Positions 35,730-48,422 of a DNA stretch of 64,000 nt are shown here, piece after piece. The DNA lies in contig OY992833.1 in NCBI GenBank assembly GCA_963921425.1, positions 1,800,501-1,864,500 on the forward strand, written 5' to 3'. The stretch comes from Dryas octopetala (Eukaryota > Streptophyta > Magnoliopsida > Rosales > Rosaceae). Made by a program: the position numbers and the translations under genes. The notes under the pieces were generated by a model, which worked only from the letters and a program-made list of their open reading frames with translations, did not search any database and was not told the origin of the DNA. Position 1 is the first letter of the stretch. Every line of letters begins with the position of its first letter.

Positions 35730-37695
35730 ATTTTTTTTATTTTTTTGATCAGGAAAGCATAACTATTTATTAAGGTGCATGGCCAAAAGAAACAGCGTCT
35801 TTCTCAACAACAGAAGACAGCCATGATGGAGCTTCGTCAATCCATACAATGAAATGGAAAATAGATAAACTAAAAAGAGCTAGCTTATGGGCTACTTGAT
35901 TAATTATAAGTACGGGATGTATATTTAAAAGATTGAGAGTGAAACTAAGAGACCAAAGCTTGAATCTATTGAAACATAATCCCTTTTATTGCCAACCACT
36001 CATGCTCAAGTAAGCGAACCATCTCCTAAGAGTACGATTCCAATACACACCTTGTCAACCCAAGGTCCAACACAAACTTAATTCCCTCCAAAATAGCAAT
36101 AGCCTCCGATGTTTGCGCATATCATGTGCTTGTGAAAGAACAACACATGCAGCCCATAACAGTACAATCACTTATGAGTGAGATATCCAAACACAAGCCT
36201 GAACAACAAAGATCACAAGACACCAGAAACCAAAAGAAGCAACTCTCAAGTTTGCTGCCAAAGTTGCAGTATTTCATTCAATTGTCCAAAAGAAAAAAGC
36301 CCTCAATAAAATTACAACCCTTGCTTAAATAACATCTCAACTCTAACCAAAATAGGAAAATAGATAAAAGAGTAACTAACAAGAAATCAAAAATAAATTG
36401 CAGAAATTCAGGAAAGTAAGACAGCAAGGATTATTTGCTGACCTAATCCTTAAGATAGCTTGGGCTTCAGACTTTCTCTTGGGCTAGCTTGACTCTTTGG
36501 ATGCTTCTGCATCAATCATTATTTCGAACCTCAATGCCCACTTTCCAAATGGATTGCGCCACTAAGATAACCGTATCAACAGTGGTTTTGTAGACCTGTG
36601 GAGGAGGCAGCTGCGGCCAATGCTGCATTATAGCTTGCTGGTGCGATTGGGCCTGTGTATTAGCTTCTAAATACTCGGCCAGATAATTATCATGAGACTA
36701 AAGAAAAATCTATTCAGCAGGAAAAACCTCAAGCCCATGAAGAATAGCATTGCGATCATGCCATAACATCCAAAACGCAACACAAAAAAACTCCAACTCA
36801 TATATGGACTAAAAATCTCAGCAAAAGAACTAGGACGCCATGCATGCACTCATTCATCCCCTCACTCAAGAAAGATGAAGACCAAACCAGCTGTGCCTTA
36901 ACACAAAACATAATGAATGGATGACAGTCTCATAACACTAACCACAACAGACACACCAAAACTCTGAGCCAATGCTTCTCCGCCCCAAAGCAACCAAACA
37001 AGGCAGAGTTTCTTGGGAGGCACGCCACATGAAAACCGGAAATTTTGGAGGAAGCTTTAACTTCCATAATTTCCTCCAAATTGGTAGACACACACTAGTG
37101 GAACTAGAAGCACCACCACCCTCCAAATAAGGAGCTAAATCCCAAGCCACCCAATAGCCTGACGTCACACTATAAAAACCATTTTTATTATAAAACCAGG
37201 CTAATTGATCGATCACTTAATCCTTCCTTACCCGGGAGAAGAGAAAGAATCAGATTACCCTCATGTGGGTAAAAAACATGATGAATCAACTCCACATCCC
37301 ATGCCCCAGATGGCGTAAGCAACTCAGCCACCATTGTGTTCCGCGAGAATAATGGAGGAGATATTACTTGAAAATAGCGAGGAACTGAGAGCTAGTTATC
37401 TTGATACACCAAAATGGATTCACCACCAGCAATCCTCCACACCAATCTAGCCCAAAGTACCTCTCGACCCCAAACCAAGCTCTGCCAAATATAGGAAGGA
37501 GTAGAACAAAAAGGAGCATCCATAAATGAATAAGTAGAAAAGTACTTAGCTTGAAGAACATGGTTAACAAGTAATGCTGGTTCTATTCATATTCTCCAAC
37601 ATTGCATTACAAGAAGGGCATGGTTGAAAGCACTCAAGTCACAAAAACCTAGCCCACCCACACCACCTTGGGAGCACAAAGCTAGCTTATCCCAA
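35730..37695 (-). mobile_element. 5'-truncated L1-type LINE with 15-bp target duplication
   Basis: Flanked by CATATTGTGAGGAAC on both sides (35715-35729 and 37696-37710). The minus strand starts inside ORF2: GGVGGLGF then FNHALL (about 37660-37600), a zinc-binding zf-RVT region (LWKLKLPPKFPVFMWRA, about 37100-37000), then an RNase H-like domain (SEAIAILEGIKFVLDLG, about 36100-36040) and an ORF end WIDEAPSW near 35840. An A-rich tail lies at 35730-35748. The frame has several stops and shifts. The perfect duplication implies moderate age. Confidence 0.92.
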
Positions 37696-37850
37696 CATAT
37701 TGTGAGGAACCTTAGGAACACATGAACATATATTAAAGCATTTTCTTAGAATCACCCATACATTTTCTTAAACCCACACTACTCTAAGACATTATATAAA
37801 ATGAAATACACATAGTAAAACAAAGATAGACCATAACTCTAAGACAAAAA

Positions 37851-39160
37851 AGGCCTTGGTGCTTTAATCTAAAAACAATTAGAGGGTGTTTATTCCAAAT
37901 TTACATTTTTTTGGGTACAAAGAGTGGGAAGGGCAAGAGGCCTCAACGTGGGTATAAATGCTCTTTAACGCTAGAGCTACAGAAGTCTCGATCGATGATA
38001 TACCCACAAGTTGGATTTATGGTGCGCCCTCGATCAATGGTTCACCAACCCTCGGCTAGGTTGGTGAAACACATGAATTTTTAAACAATTATAATTTAAT
38101 TAGGACTAACTATTCAATATAATGAAATCGTATCCACCAAATTTACCAAGTTTATAAATGTGATGTGAAAAATATCTCAACAGTGGATACGAATATTTAT
38201 TACATTTCTATAATGTTACTGGAATTTTCTTTTGATTTCACTATAAATGAATTAGGATAATATGCATAGTCAAGCATTAGAAATTAAACATGTCATAACA
38301 ATGAGCAACTCGAAGCAAGAGGGTTTTAAGGCCACAATTTAATATGATGTATGTTCTGTGAAATTTCTTCTATCCCACTGTAAGATCGATCATTTCTATA
38401 AAGCATGTTCAGGTTTTATTTGTTTTATTTTCTCACTCACTCTGAATTCTTTTTTTTTTTTTTTCCTCATCTAGCTAGTTTCATAATGTTTATGCTTCAT
38501 TTATTTTTTATATACAATGTTTTATATATGCTCTTAAGTACTTCAACATAATGTCAAATAGTTTTTTAGATATGATCATCTTTGTTTACAAGCTAAATAT
38601 TTTTGTTATACAATCTTTTATTGGTGAATAAATTATTATGCTGGAAATTTACGTTAAAAAGTAACTTGTCAAGAACTTAGAAGTGCTTTATGTTTTTTTT
38701 ACATTAATGGAGGTGATCGAACGTTTAAATTATCATCATCCTAACTCATTGCCTCACTTAGAAGTGTGATTCATTTTATCTACTCATTTTTTATTCTCTC
38801 TCTCTCTATTTCTCTCTTCTTGTTCCTAAAATGTCTACTTGTTTTCTTATTGCAGAAATCTTGGAAGGTTTTTTCCAAAAAAATCATGAGAAAGCTTTAT
38901 CTGAAATTGAGAAATATTTCATTCAAATTCAATCGGATCAATGATTTACCAGATTATCAGACTTTTAATAAAAAGGCGGAGGTGGTCCGCCAAAAGTTTG
39001 AAATGCCGATGATTCAATTAATTTCTTGGAATCCTCTACGTTTTAATGTCTCTTAAAGACAAGATACTCATTAATAGAGCCTAAATCTCAAGCCTTCGTG
39101 GCCGGTGAAGAATTGATGAAGCCATTGAACTTTGCAGAGGAAGAGCAAATACTAGCTAGT
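37851..39160 (+). repeat. Duplication block A2 with exon-like module
   Basis: Continuous counterpart of 12285-12373 plus 14076-15180, without the solo LTR. After a pyrimidine tract and TTATTGCAG (about 38850) an open stretch to 39056 includes RINDLPDYQTFNKKAEVVRQ and KFEMPMIQLISW. A neighbouring frame just after the splice-like site gives EILEGFFQKNHEKALSEIEK, so the original exon seems to be split over two frames here. I do not recognise the protein. Confidence 0.6.
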
Positions 39161-39300
39161 TAGAATATTAGTAAGGTGCAATGGTTAATGGATGTACCAT
39201 ATATCGTGTTAAAATAAATAAAATATGACCAATTTTTGCAATAAAGGAAAATTATAAACTAAATAAGCCAATTTATATGTTTGTTTTCTTGGATAGAAGC

Positions 39301-40306
39301 TGTTGATACCCATATTGATCCAGCAAAATTAAGCGTGGTAAAAATGGAAGTGATGAGGCTTAAGTGGGGTTCGAATCGTTGTTTGCCCAAACACGGGTTA
39401 AGAAAAGAAAGTCCAAGAGACTAAAACGTGTTCATAGGCCCGAAAGGTCTAGTGAATGGGGTGAGGCCCAAGAATGGACTCGAGACCCAGGGACCAAGGC
39501 CTAACTGTGGGCTTGGCGACCAATGGGCCAAGGCCAATGAGGCTTGGTGATCCAAAGAAGCGAGGTTAGACTAACCTCGGCTTACGACACGGGGTTAGCC
39601 TGTGATGGACCATGGATTAGCCCCTATGGATATAAACACTTGATATCATGGAAGCGCAAGGCCTGAATGGGCTTTGGTGCGGTGAACGTGCGAGGCCAAG
39701 GATAGCTTAGCCTTGGCACTCAAGGAAGGCCCAAGCCTCAATGATCTAGGCTCAAGGCTTCGTTTTAAGGGGAATCTCATAGGCCCACGCCCCAAGGGAC
39801 GCCTTGGGAAATGGGGGTACTCTGGATATGGCCCGGTACTAGTGTTGGCCCAAGATGACACTTGGAGACTCATAGAGTCCCAGGTGGTGAGATTCGCAGG
39901 CAATTAGGGTAGAGTAGATAGGCTTCTTGGTGAGAAGGCCTAGCTCGCGCAAGAGATAGCTTAGGAGGAGGCGTGTTCTATTTGAACAAGGAATCATGAC
40001 CCTATCCTAAGTTAACTTAGGCGGCAAGCTATCATGAATCCCAATTAAACAATGACTAGAAGACCTCGGTCAGAATCACTATAAATAGGGTACCCTAGCC
40101 CTCAGGTATGACATGCAATCCAAACTCTCTAGAATACTCTGAAACAAGGTGTGTTCATTGACTTGAGCGTCGGAGGGTCCTTGGCCGGTACCACACCGGT
40201 GCCCCCCTTACGCTTAGTGTTCTCTGTCCTAGTGTGCAGGGGAGAAGGAGAGTGACATAGTGCTTGATATAGGCCTTGACGTGGAGATCAGAGGCTGAGT
40301 TGATCA
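39301..40306 (+). repeat. 5' LTR of the Tat element
   Basis: About 1 kb, matching 50304-51294. It contains a promoter-like CACTATAAATAGGG at about 40077-40090. It is followed by TTTGGCGCCGTCTGTGGGAA, the usual primer-binding-site sequence of plant Ty3/gypsy elements. Confidence 0.9.
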
Positions 40307-40415
40307 TTTGGCGCCGTCTGTGGGAACAAGGTTTTAATTCCCATTCGAACTTTACCTAGCTGATTCCATAACGGATCTGCAAAAGACACTAGACTTTGAT
40401 TCGGCTGCACGAATC

Positions 40416-41900
40416 ATGTCTTCGAAGGAAAGCCCAAGGAGCGAGCAGCATGACACCCTCTTGACCGATGGTAAGAGGGGGAAGAAGAGGTCGTCACAAG
40501 TTCGAAGGCTGTGGGAGAAACTGGCCCGAATGGAGGCTGAGTTAAAACGGGCTCAGGCGGAGCGCGATATGGAGCGAAGGACTGTGGAACGCTATGAACT
40601 GATGTGGGTCGAGGATGAGGAGCCTGCCCCTGCTGGCGGTAAACGTGCGTCCACTGAGCCAGAAGCCAAGATTAAGAAGCTGCTCGTCCCTGAACTCCCC
40701 TTGGAATCGGACATGTCGTCCCAGGATTATAGGGAGTACGAGGATGCGAGGCAGATGCTGAATGAAAAATTTAAGAAGTATGGGAAGGAAGGCCCGCTCC
40801 GCGTGCGTTCAGAGGTCTATCAGGAAAGGTAAGAGAAAGAGAAACAGGCGCCTAGGTCGAACAAACGACAGAGGGAAAGACGACCTGAGGATGAGGATGA
40901 CCGAGCCCATACGGCCGAGTCAGGCCAGTCCCAGGGAAGGGAGGAGGAACTACCTCCTCCATCGGACCAGACTACTCGACTGCTGTTGGAGTTGAGTGAA
41001 AGAATGAAAAGAATGGAGGAGTCGCGGGGAGTACGCCCGTACGAACCAGGCGGGGGGGAGCAACCTGGTCCTTTTCCTAAGAGAATAATGTCCATACCAC
41101 CAATGAGAAGGTTCAAACCACCTAAGATCTCTCAATATTCTGGGGAGGAAGATCCTATGGATCACCAGTCCAACTACCGCTCGGCCTTGGAGGCCTATGA
41201 TGTGGATGATGCTACTCAGTGTCAGACTTTCCCATCGACTCTTACTGGGGCTGCCCGCGATTGGTTCTATCAACTCGCTCCGAACTCTATCAATTCATTT
41301 GACGAGCTTCGGGAAGCATTCATCGACCAGTACATCATCCAAACCGCTCGCCTGTACTCCGTAACAGACTTAACTCGAGTCCGCCAAGGAGAAAGAGAGT
41401 CACTGTGTGATTATATCACTAGGTTTCAAATCGAGTATGGGTGGTGTGGTAAGAGTAATGATGAGCTCGCATTTGCTACCTTTAGGGGAGGACTGAAGGA
41501 GGGGCGATTCCTATTTGAACTAAACCTGAGTGAGCCGTCAACTTACAGGGAGTTGATGAGCCAAGCCATTGCATATGCACAGGCCGAACATAGGACGTAT
41601 AGGAAGAGAACCTCTTACCAAGAGAATGAAGCTGTTGATCGGACAAGGAGAAGCTACAAAGAGGACCAAGGCCACGCGCCCAAAGGACGAGAAATAAGGC
41701 AAGATGAAATGTCCAGGAGAGGAGTTGGCCAAGGTGATCGGAAAGGACAAATCAAGTTTCTTACACGCGACAATACAAAACTTACACACCTCTGAGTGTG
41801 TCTTACTTAGAGATCTTGCCACAAATTGAGGACATGTTGTCCCCTCTTGGGGAACGAAAGAGCTTGGTTCGACAAAAGTTTATTAAGAAGTACTATTGTG
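40416..41900 (+). mobile_element. gag region of the Tat element
   Basis: Starts MSSKESPRSEQHD, with a charged coiled-coil-like N-terminal part. The retrotransposon gag domain (ARDWFYQLAPNSINSFDELR, then FIDQYI) lies at about 41.25-41.35 kb. A Cys/His motif CDFHKDHGHGTEFC lies further on, at about 41.9 kb. The region is part of a broken fossil. Confidence 0.85.
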
Positions 41901-44900
41901 ACTTCCACAAAGACCATGGGCACGGCACTGAGTTTTGTGTGGCCCTGAAGGATTCTGTGGAAGAATTGGCCAAGATGGGAAAGATAGACAGGTTCCTAGA
42001 AAAGAAAAATGATACTGAGGAGGAGAGGGCACCTCGACGACACCGAGTGCATATGGTTAGCGGCTGTGCAACCATTAGTGGGGGACCAAGGCTAGCGGGG
42101 AATTCAAACCGAGCACGGAAAGAATACGGCCGATGGGCGAAAACTCTCCAGGAGGTCCAAAGCGTCGATTTTCAAGTTAAGAAGGAGAAGATAACTCCAT
42201 GGGAACCTATAACCTTTACCAAGAAAGATGAAGCTGGGGTCATATTCCCCCATTACGACCCACTTGTGATCGAAGCAATCATAGCAAACTGCGACGTTGA
42301 ACGTGTCTTGGTGGATGGTGGGAGCTCAGTAAACATAATTTTTGCTAGAGCCTTTGACAAGCTAAGCGTTGGGCGTGAAAGGTTGGACCGCCTAGTAACC
42401 CCAATTGTTGGTTTTTCAGGAGAGGTGGTACAACCCCTGGGGAGTGTGTACATGCCAATTACTATGGGAAGTCACTCATGCACAAAAACAATAATTGTAG
42501 GGTTTTTGGTGGTGGATTGTCCTACAGCTTATAACGTGATCCTAGGAAGACCCGCGTTGAACCAGTTCAATGCCTTTGTGTCCTATTATCGAGAACATGA
42601 ACTGGTTGGCGAAGTTAGCAAAGAACAAAGGCCCTCACATATGGATAGACCTGAGGACCCTAGGGGAGACGAAGTTATGCTGCAACCGAAGCCCGTGGAA
42701 GACTTTGATGAGATACCCATTTCAGAGAACTACCCAAGTAGGCACTCAGCTTCCTGCTAACATCAAGGACGAGCTGGTGCGCTTTCTTAAACTAAACGCA
42801 GAGGTCTTCGCATAGTCCTATGAGGATATGCCTGGCATCTCGCTTGATGTCATAGCCCATCGTCTGAGCATCGACTCACATTTCAAGCCGGTGCGCCAAA
42901 AGCGTAGGGTGTATGAGACGAAGCGATACGAGGCAATGAAGGAAGAAGTTGAAAAGCTGAAGAAGATTGGTTTCATTCGAGAGGTGGACTATCCCGACTG
43001 GTTGGCGAACGTGGTGATGGTAAGGAAAGCTAATGGTAAGTGGCGAATGTGTGTCGACTTCACTGACTTGAACAAAGCGTGTCCTAAAGATAGCTTCCCA
43101 TTACCAAGGATAGACCAGCTAGTGGATGCCACTGTGGGTCATGAGTTGTTGAGCTTCATGGATGCCTATTCCGGATACAATCAAATTTTGATGCACACTC
43201 CTGATCAAGAGCACACGTCTTTCATTACGGATCGAGGACTTTATTGCTACAAGGTCATGCCCTTCGGGCTAAAGAACGCTGGGGTTACCTATCAGCGACT
43301 CGTAAACCACATGTTTGCCGACTACATAGGAAAGTCCATGGAGGTTTATGTGGATGATATGTTAGTAAAAAGGGTCAAGGCTAGCGACCACTTACAAAAC
43401 CTATCAGAAATGTTTTCAGTATTGAAAAAGTATAACATGCGATTGAATCCAACAAAGTGCGCCTTTGGAGTTGGCTCAGGAAAGTTTTTGGGGTTCATGG
43501 TTAGTCAGAGAGGCATTGAGGCCAACCCAGAAAAGATTCGAGCCCTGGTAGAAATGAAATCACCAAGGACCCAAAAGGAGGTTCAAAGCCTTACAGGCAG
43601 GGTGGCGGCCTTGGCAAGGTTTGTTTCCAAGGCCACTGACCGTTGCACTCCATTCTTTAAAACTTTAAAGGCAAGGACAAAGATGGTGGACTGGACTCCG
43701 GAATGCGAACAGGCGTTCCAGGATCTAAAGGAATACATGGGGAAAGCCCCTCTCCTTTCCAAGCCTATGATCGGAGAGAACCTGTACCTATACATGTCTA
43801 TTTCCAACACCGCTATTAGTTATGTATTGATTAGGTTGGAGGGGAGTGCAGAGCACCCTGTTTATTATGTAAGTCGAGCGCTGCAAGACGCGGAGACTAG
43901 ATATCCAAAGATAGAGAAGTTGGCTCTGGCCCTGGTGGTATCAGCCCGCAGGCTTCGCCTATACTTCCAAGCTCACCCCATCATCGTGTTAACAAACCAA
44001 CCTCTGAGACAAATCTTTCAAAAACCAGAGACGTTCGGACGGTTGGTCAAGTGGTCAATCGAATTGGGGGAGTTTAATGTCGGGTACCGACCCAGGCCCG
44101 CCATCAAGGGACAGGCCGTAGCTGACTTTATCTCTGAGTTTACATACCTACCAGAGGATGCACAACAGACAATCCCTATGGAAGTCATAGGAGCATCAGA
44201 ACCTAAGGGTGTACTAAGCGATTATCCTATTTGGATTTTGCACGTTGATGGCTCTTCTAATCAGATAGGGTGTGGAGCCGGGCTAATCCTTGAAACTTCT
44301 GAGGGGTCTACCATAGAGGTAGCGCTACGCTTCAAGTTCAAAGCATCTAACAATGAGACAGAGTACGAGGCGCTGATCGCAGGGTTAAGACTTGCATACC
44401 ATTTTGGAGCAAAACAGCTTCGGGCGTACAGTGATTCCCAACTGGTGGTGAACCAGGTGATGAACGAGTATCAGGCAAAAGGACAGCGCATGGCAACTTA
44501 CCTAGCAAAAGCCCAGAGCATACTGCAGGGCTTCCAAGGCTATGAACTCTTGCAAGTTCCTAGGGCTGAGAACGAAAGGGCGGACGCCTTGGCTAGGTTT
44601 GCGTCTGATCCAGGACAAGTATGCGAAGGGTCGATAATTATCGCTACCCTAGAGAGACCATGCATTGAGGAAGAAGAAACTCATTATGCCCAGGTGTTAA
44701 CCTTAGGGTGGATGGACCTAATCATGACTTACTTAAGGGAAGGTACCCTACCGACGGACAGGGTGGAAGCTCGAATGATAAAGTATCGCTCAACCAGGTA
44801 CACCATCATTGATGGAAAGCTATACAAGAGAAGCTTCTCATTACCATATCTACGATGTGTGACTTTAGAGGAAGGGGATTATGTGTTAAAAGAAATCCAT

Positions 44901-45945
44901 AAGGGAGTGTGTGGCGACCACTCGGGGGCTAGGTCATTGGCACAGAGGGCTGTGAGGCAAGGTTTCTACTGGCCAACACTTAGGAAGGATGAAAAGGCCA
45001 TGGCTCAGAAGTGTCATCGATGCCAGCAGTTTGCAACGCAAATCCATCAACCACATGAGCTCCTGACATCGCTTAACAGCCCATGGCCATTCGCCTAGTG
45101 GGGGCTAGATTTGATTGGACCTATGTCCAAAGCTAAGTGTGGATTCGAGTATGCTGTTTTCACGGTGGATTATTTCACTAAGTGGGCGGAGGCTGAACCT
45201 TTGACAAGCACAAAGGCAGCCACGATTAAAAACTTTTTGTGGAAAAATGTGGTGTGTCGGTTCGGAATTCCCTACACGATTGTCACTGATAACGACAAAC
45301 AATTTGACAATAAAACAATCAAGAGATTTTGTGAAAAGCTGGGGATCAAGCTTCTATTTGCCTCAGTGGCACACCCACAAGCCAATGGACAGGTTGAAGC
45401 GGTTAATAAGATAATCAAGCGGACCTTGAAAACAAAGCTGGATGGAAAAAAGGGTTTGTGGGCTGAGAAGCTGCCTGAGATTCTCTGGTCATACAGAACC
45501 TCTGCACGCACTTCTACGGGGGAAACACCGTTTTCCATGGCTTTCGCTTCAGAGGCTGTGGTTCCTGCTGAGATTGGAATGACCTCCCTCAGGGTGGCCC
45601 ACTATAACCAGGGGGAAAACAATGATGGGCTAACCTTAAGCTTGGACTTGGCAGAGAAGCATAGAGAGCAAGCGCAGCTCAGGAACTATACTTATCAATA
45701 ACGGGCAGCCCGATACTACAATAAGAAGGTCAAACCCAGACCACTTGCGCTGGGGGTTTGGGTTATGCGGAGGGTTAAGCAAAACACAAAGGATAATGAG
45801 GCCGGCACCTTCGCACCAAAATGGAAGGGTCCCTATGAGATCACCGAGGTAGTGACACCAGGAACATACATACTTAGGAGCTCGCACGGGAAAATATTGG
45901 AACACCCATGGAACGCAGAGCATCTCCGCTACTACTACAAGTAGG
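41900..45945 (+). mobile_element. pol region of the Tat element
   Basis: Protease with active-site DGGSS (about 42.31 kb). Reverse transcriptase with FMDAYSGYNQI and YVDDMLVK (about 42.9-43.5 kb). RNase H (about 43.7-44.1 kb). Archaeal-type RNase H with HVDGSS, EYEAL and SDSQLV (about 44.24-44.6 kb). Integrase with an HHCC zinc finger (CHRCQQF) and a DDE core (about 44.9-45.6 kb). No chromodomain is evident. The region is broken and cannot be read as one frame. Confidence 0.9.
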
Positions 45946-46493
45946 GGGTTTGCCTTGGTGGGAGATTTTGCTTTAACTTTTTTTGCTTTAGGTATTGGTG
46001 TTATGCACACCCTTAGGTTAGATCGTTTGGTGTGGGCGTCTTGCACGTCGCTTTGATTAGGAATTGTTTACTTTATATTTGCTTGAAACATATTTTGACC
46101 GACTGCGTGTTGGGTCTCTTATGATTGTTATTGCTTTTGACTTAATAAAATCCTGTTTTTCTTCCCTATGATGATGTGAAACACGCACAAGCAAGACTTT
46201 ACATTTAACTTTATCATGGGGGAAGGGCTAAACAGATAGCTCTATATGCCACCAAGGGTGGATATGTTGAGTATCTTCTAGGCTCAAATCAAAAATTTAA
46301 CCAAGGTTCTAGCAAATAAAAGCATAAAGTACAAATAACATCTTAGAACAAAGTTCACGAAAGAAAAGCATCTTTCAATAAGGTAGGTAAGCCTAAGTAG
46401 AAGAAGCAGTTCGGGCTAATGTCTGGGCTCCATCCTGATCACCACCGGATGGCAATGGTGAGGTGGGGCGAGCGTTCTCCCCACCTGGGCCCA

Positions 46494-48422
46494 CTACAAC
46501 TGGCATAGACATGGAGGGCGCATCATCTGACCCTCACCCAGAGCATCTATGATCTCAGTTTTATCTCCATCGTCCTCATTACTCTCAGTGTCGCCATTGA
46601 TTGCAGCATGTAGAAGGGACCAATCTGCGTCTGGAAAACGACGACGCACCCTGCGAAGGCTGTCGGCAAACCTGGCATCTCGAATGGCATTGCGCTCGCT
46701 CCTCAGCTGCGAGGCAGTCTCTGCCCTGACCCTCTCGACGCTCACTGAAACATCTCTCAACTGCTGCTGCAGGGAAGCGATAGTCCCATGAGCTATGGAT
46801 AACTCCGCCTTCAAGGTGGCTGCATTCCTGGTAAGCTCTGTCAACTTATCCGTCACCTTACCAGAAAGTGCATGGGTACTCTTGGCTAGCTGCAGGAGAC
46901 AATTGAAGATGAATTTGACTGAGTTTAAGGAAACAACATGATGGATTAACAAATAGATCCATACATAACTCACCCAAGCAGACTGAGAGAAAACAAAGTC
47001 AATGGCAGATGAGATGTCATCGGAAGAGTCATCAATCATCGCGAAGTCGCGCCCGAGAGTGCTAACCATATCAGTCAATAAGGACGTGAGCTTTCTATAG
47101 ACATTTGTCCCACCTTCTGACCTAGTAGTGGCTCGCATCCTCTTGTCAGGGTGGAAGTTAGGTGAGGGTACGGATCTCTTGCCCTGTAGGGAGGAAGACC
47201 CGGGCATAATGGCAGAGGGCGGTCGGGGAAGTGGTAGTTGCTTCCCACCCACGGTGGGCCTAGGAGGCGGGGCATTCGGAGTAAAAGGAGGATTAACCCT
47301 CGAAGCTGGGATTCCCATATTAGTGGCTAACCGAGACGTGCGGGATTGAGGACGCTTGACAGTGTTCTTAGTCCGCGTCATAGATCCTGTAAGGACATAG
47401 TAAACATAATGGTAAGTTCAAGATAAGAGCGAAATGAAAATAAATAAGGAATGAGGGAAGCATAAGAAAATTACTTGGACGGTTCGCTACACCAAGGCGA
47501 TCGAGGCGTTCCTCCTGAAGGAGGAAAGAAGAACGCCTATTGATGGCAGGGAGGGCAAGAACGGCGTCTACCTGCACCTGTAGTATACGGTGCAACTCAG
47601 GTCTCTTCACTTTGACTGCCAAAAACAAAAAGAAGGATAAGAACCGATCACAATGAACACAAGTCTCAAAGGGTTTCTAAATGTTACCAAGCCTTATAGT
47701 TTCAAACCTAAGGGTCTAAACTCAGGAGGCACTCTCCAATCAGCCGGTGTACCCGCATTGCCCTCAGGAAACTCCCATTGTCCAAAGGCAAAGAAATACT
47801 CAAGTTTCCACGCCTTATTGGATGCGGGATTCCCTTCGATCACTTTTTCATCACGAGGCGAGGCATATATCCAACCCCGGCCATCCTTTGCTTGGTACAT
47901 GCTCAGATTATATAAGTAACTGAACTGGGAGGGTGAGGGGCCATCATACCCCAACCCGACAAACGCAGACCTTATGCTAACCAACAACCGCCAAACGTTA
48001 GCCGTAAGCTGCGCAGGTACCACCTCGAAACATGCCAAGATACGCTGAATATAACGAGGGAGAGGAAGCCGGAATCCCAGCTCAAACTAGAAAGGGTGGA
48101 TCAAAACATGGCCTGGGGGAGAGCGACTCAGTACCTCGCCCTTCTGGAGCAGCCTCATTTAGACGCATTCTGGAATATTGTAATAACACCTCAAGGCTAC
48201 CAAACCCTCATCAGTCAGGGTGTTGGCAGGCATCTGCGTTGTGTCAACAGCCCATGGCAGAGGGGCACTGTCTCTATCACCGGTAGAACCCCCTGCCCGT
48301 GAGGATGAGTCTCTAACCTCTAGGCCATCATTCCCAGGGGATGTGGAGCTCTCCCTAGAATATGAGGAAGACAAAGAATCCTCGTAGGAAGGGGAGGACG
48401 AGCCGTTCCCGCTATCCGACAT
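46494..48422 (-). mobile_element. Antisense gene region of the Tat element
   Basis: Three open stretches on the opposite strand to gag-pol. The first, about 48420-48160, is Ser-rich and acidic. The middle, about 48050-47695, has WKLEYFFAFGQWEFP, typical of the plant 'putative gypsy type transposon' domain (Transposase_28). The last, about 47380-46494, is Pro/Arg-rich and then coiled-coil. Antisense genes between pol and the 3' LTR are known in Tat elements such as Grande, and are spliced there. Their function is unknown. Confidence 0.75.

Larger units (their letters stand above)
33870..37850. repeat. Duplication block B2, carrying three insertions
   Basis: Matches block B1 (16636-17190) in pieces: 33870-34208, 34554-34736, 35657-35729 and 37696-37850. 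The gaps are exactly the three mobile elements listed separately, each with target duplication, so B1 serves as the uninterrupted reference. Confidence 0.75.

Noticed and set aside
40820-41273. Minus-strand frames opposite the gag region
   Set aside because: Shadow frames of the gag coding strand without domain support, unlike the antisense region at 46494-48422, which has recognisable domain text.
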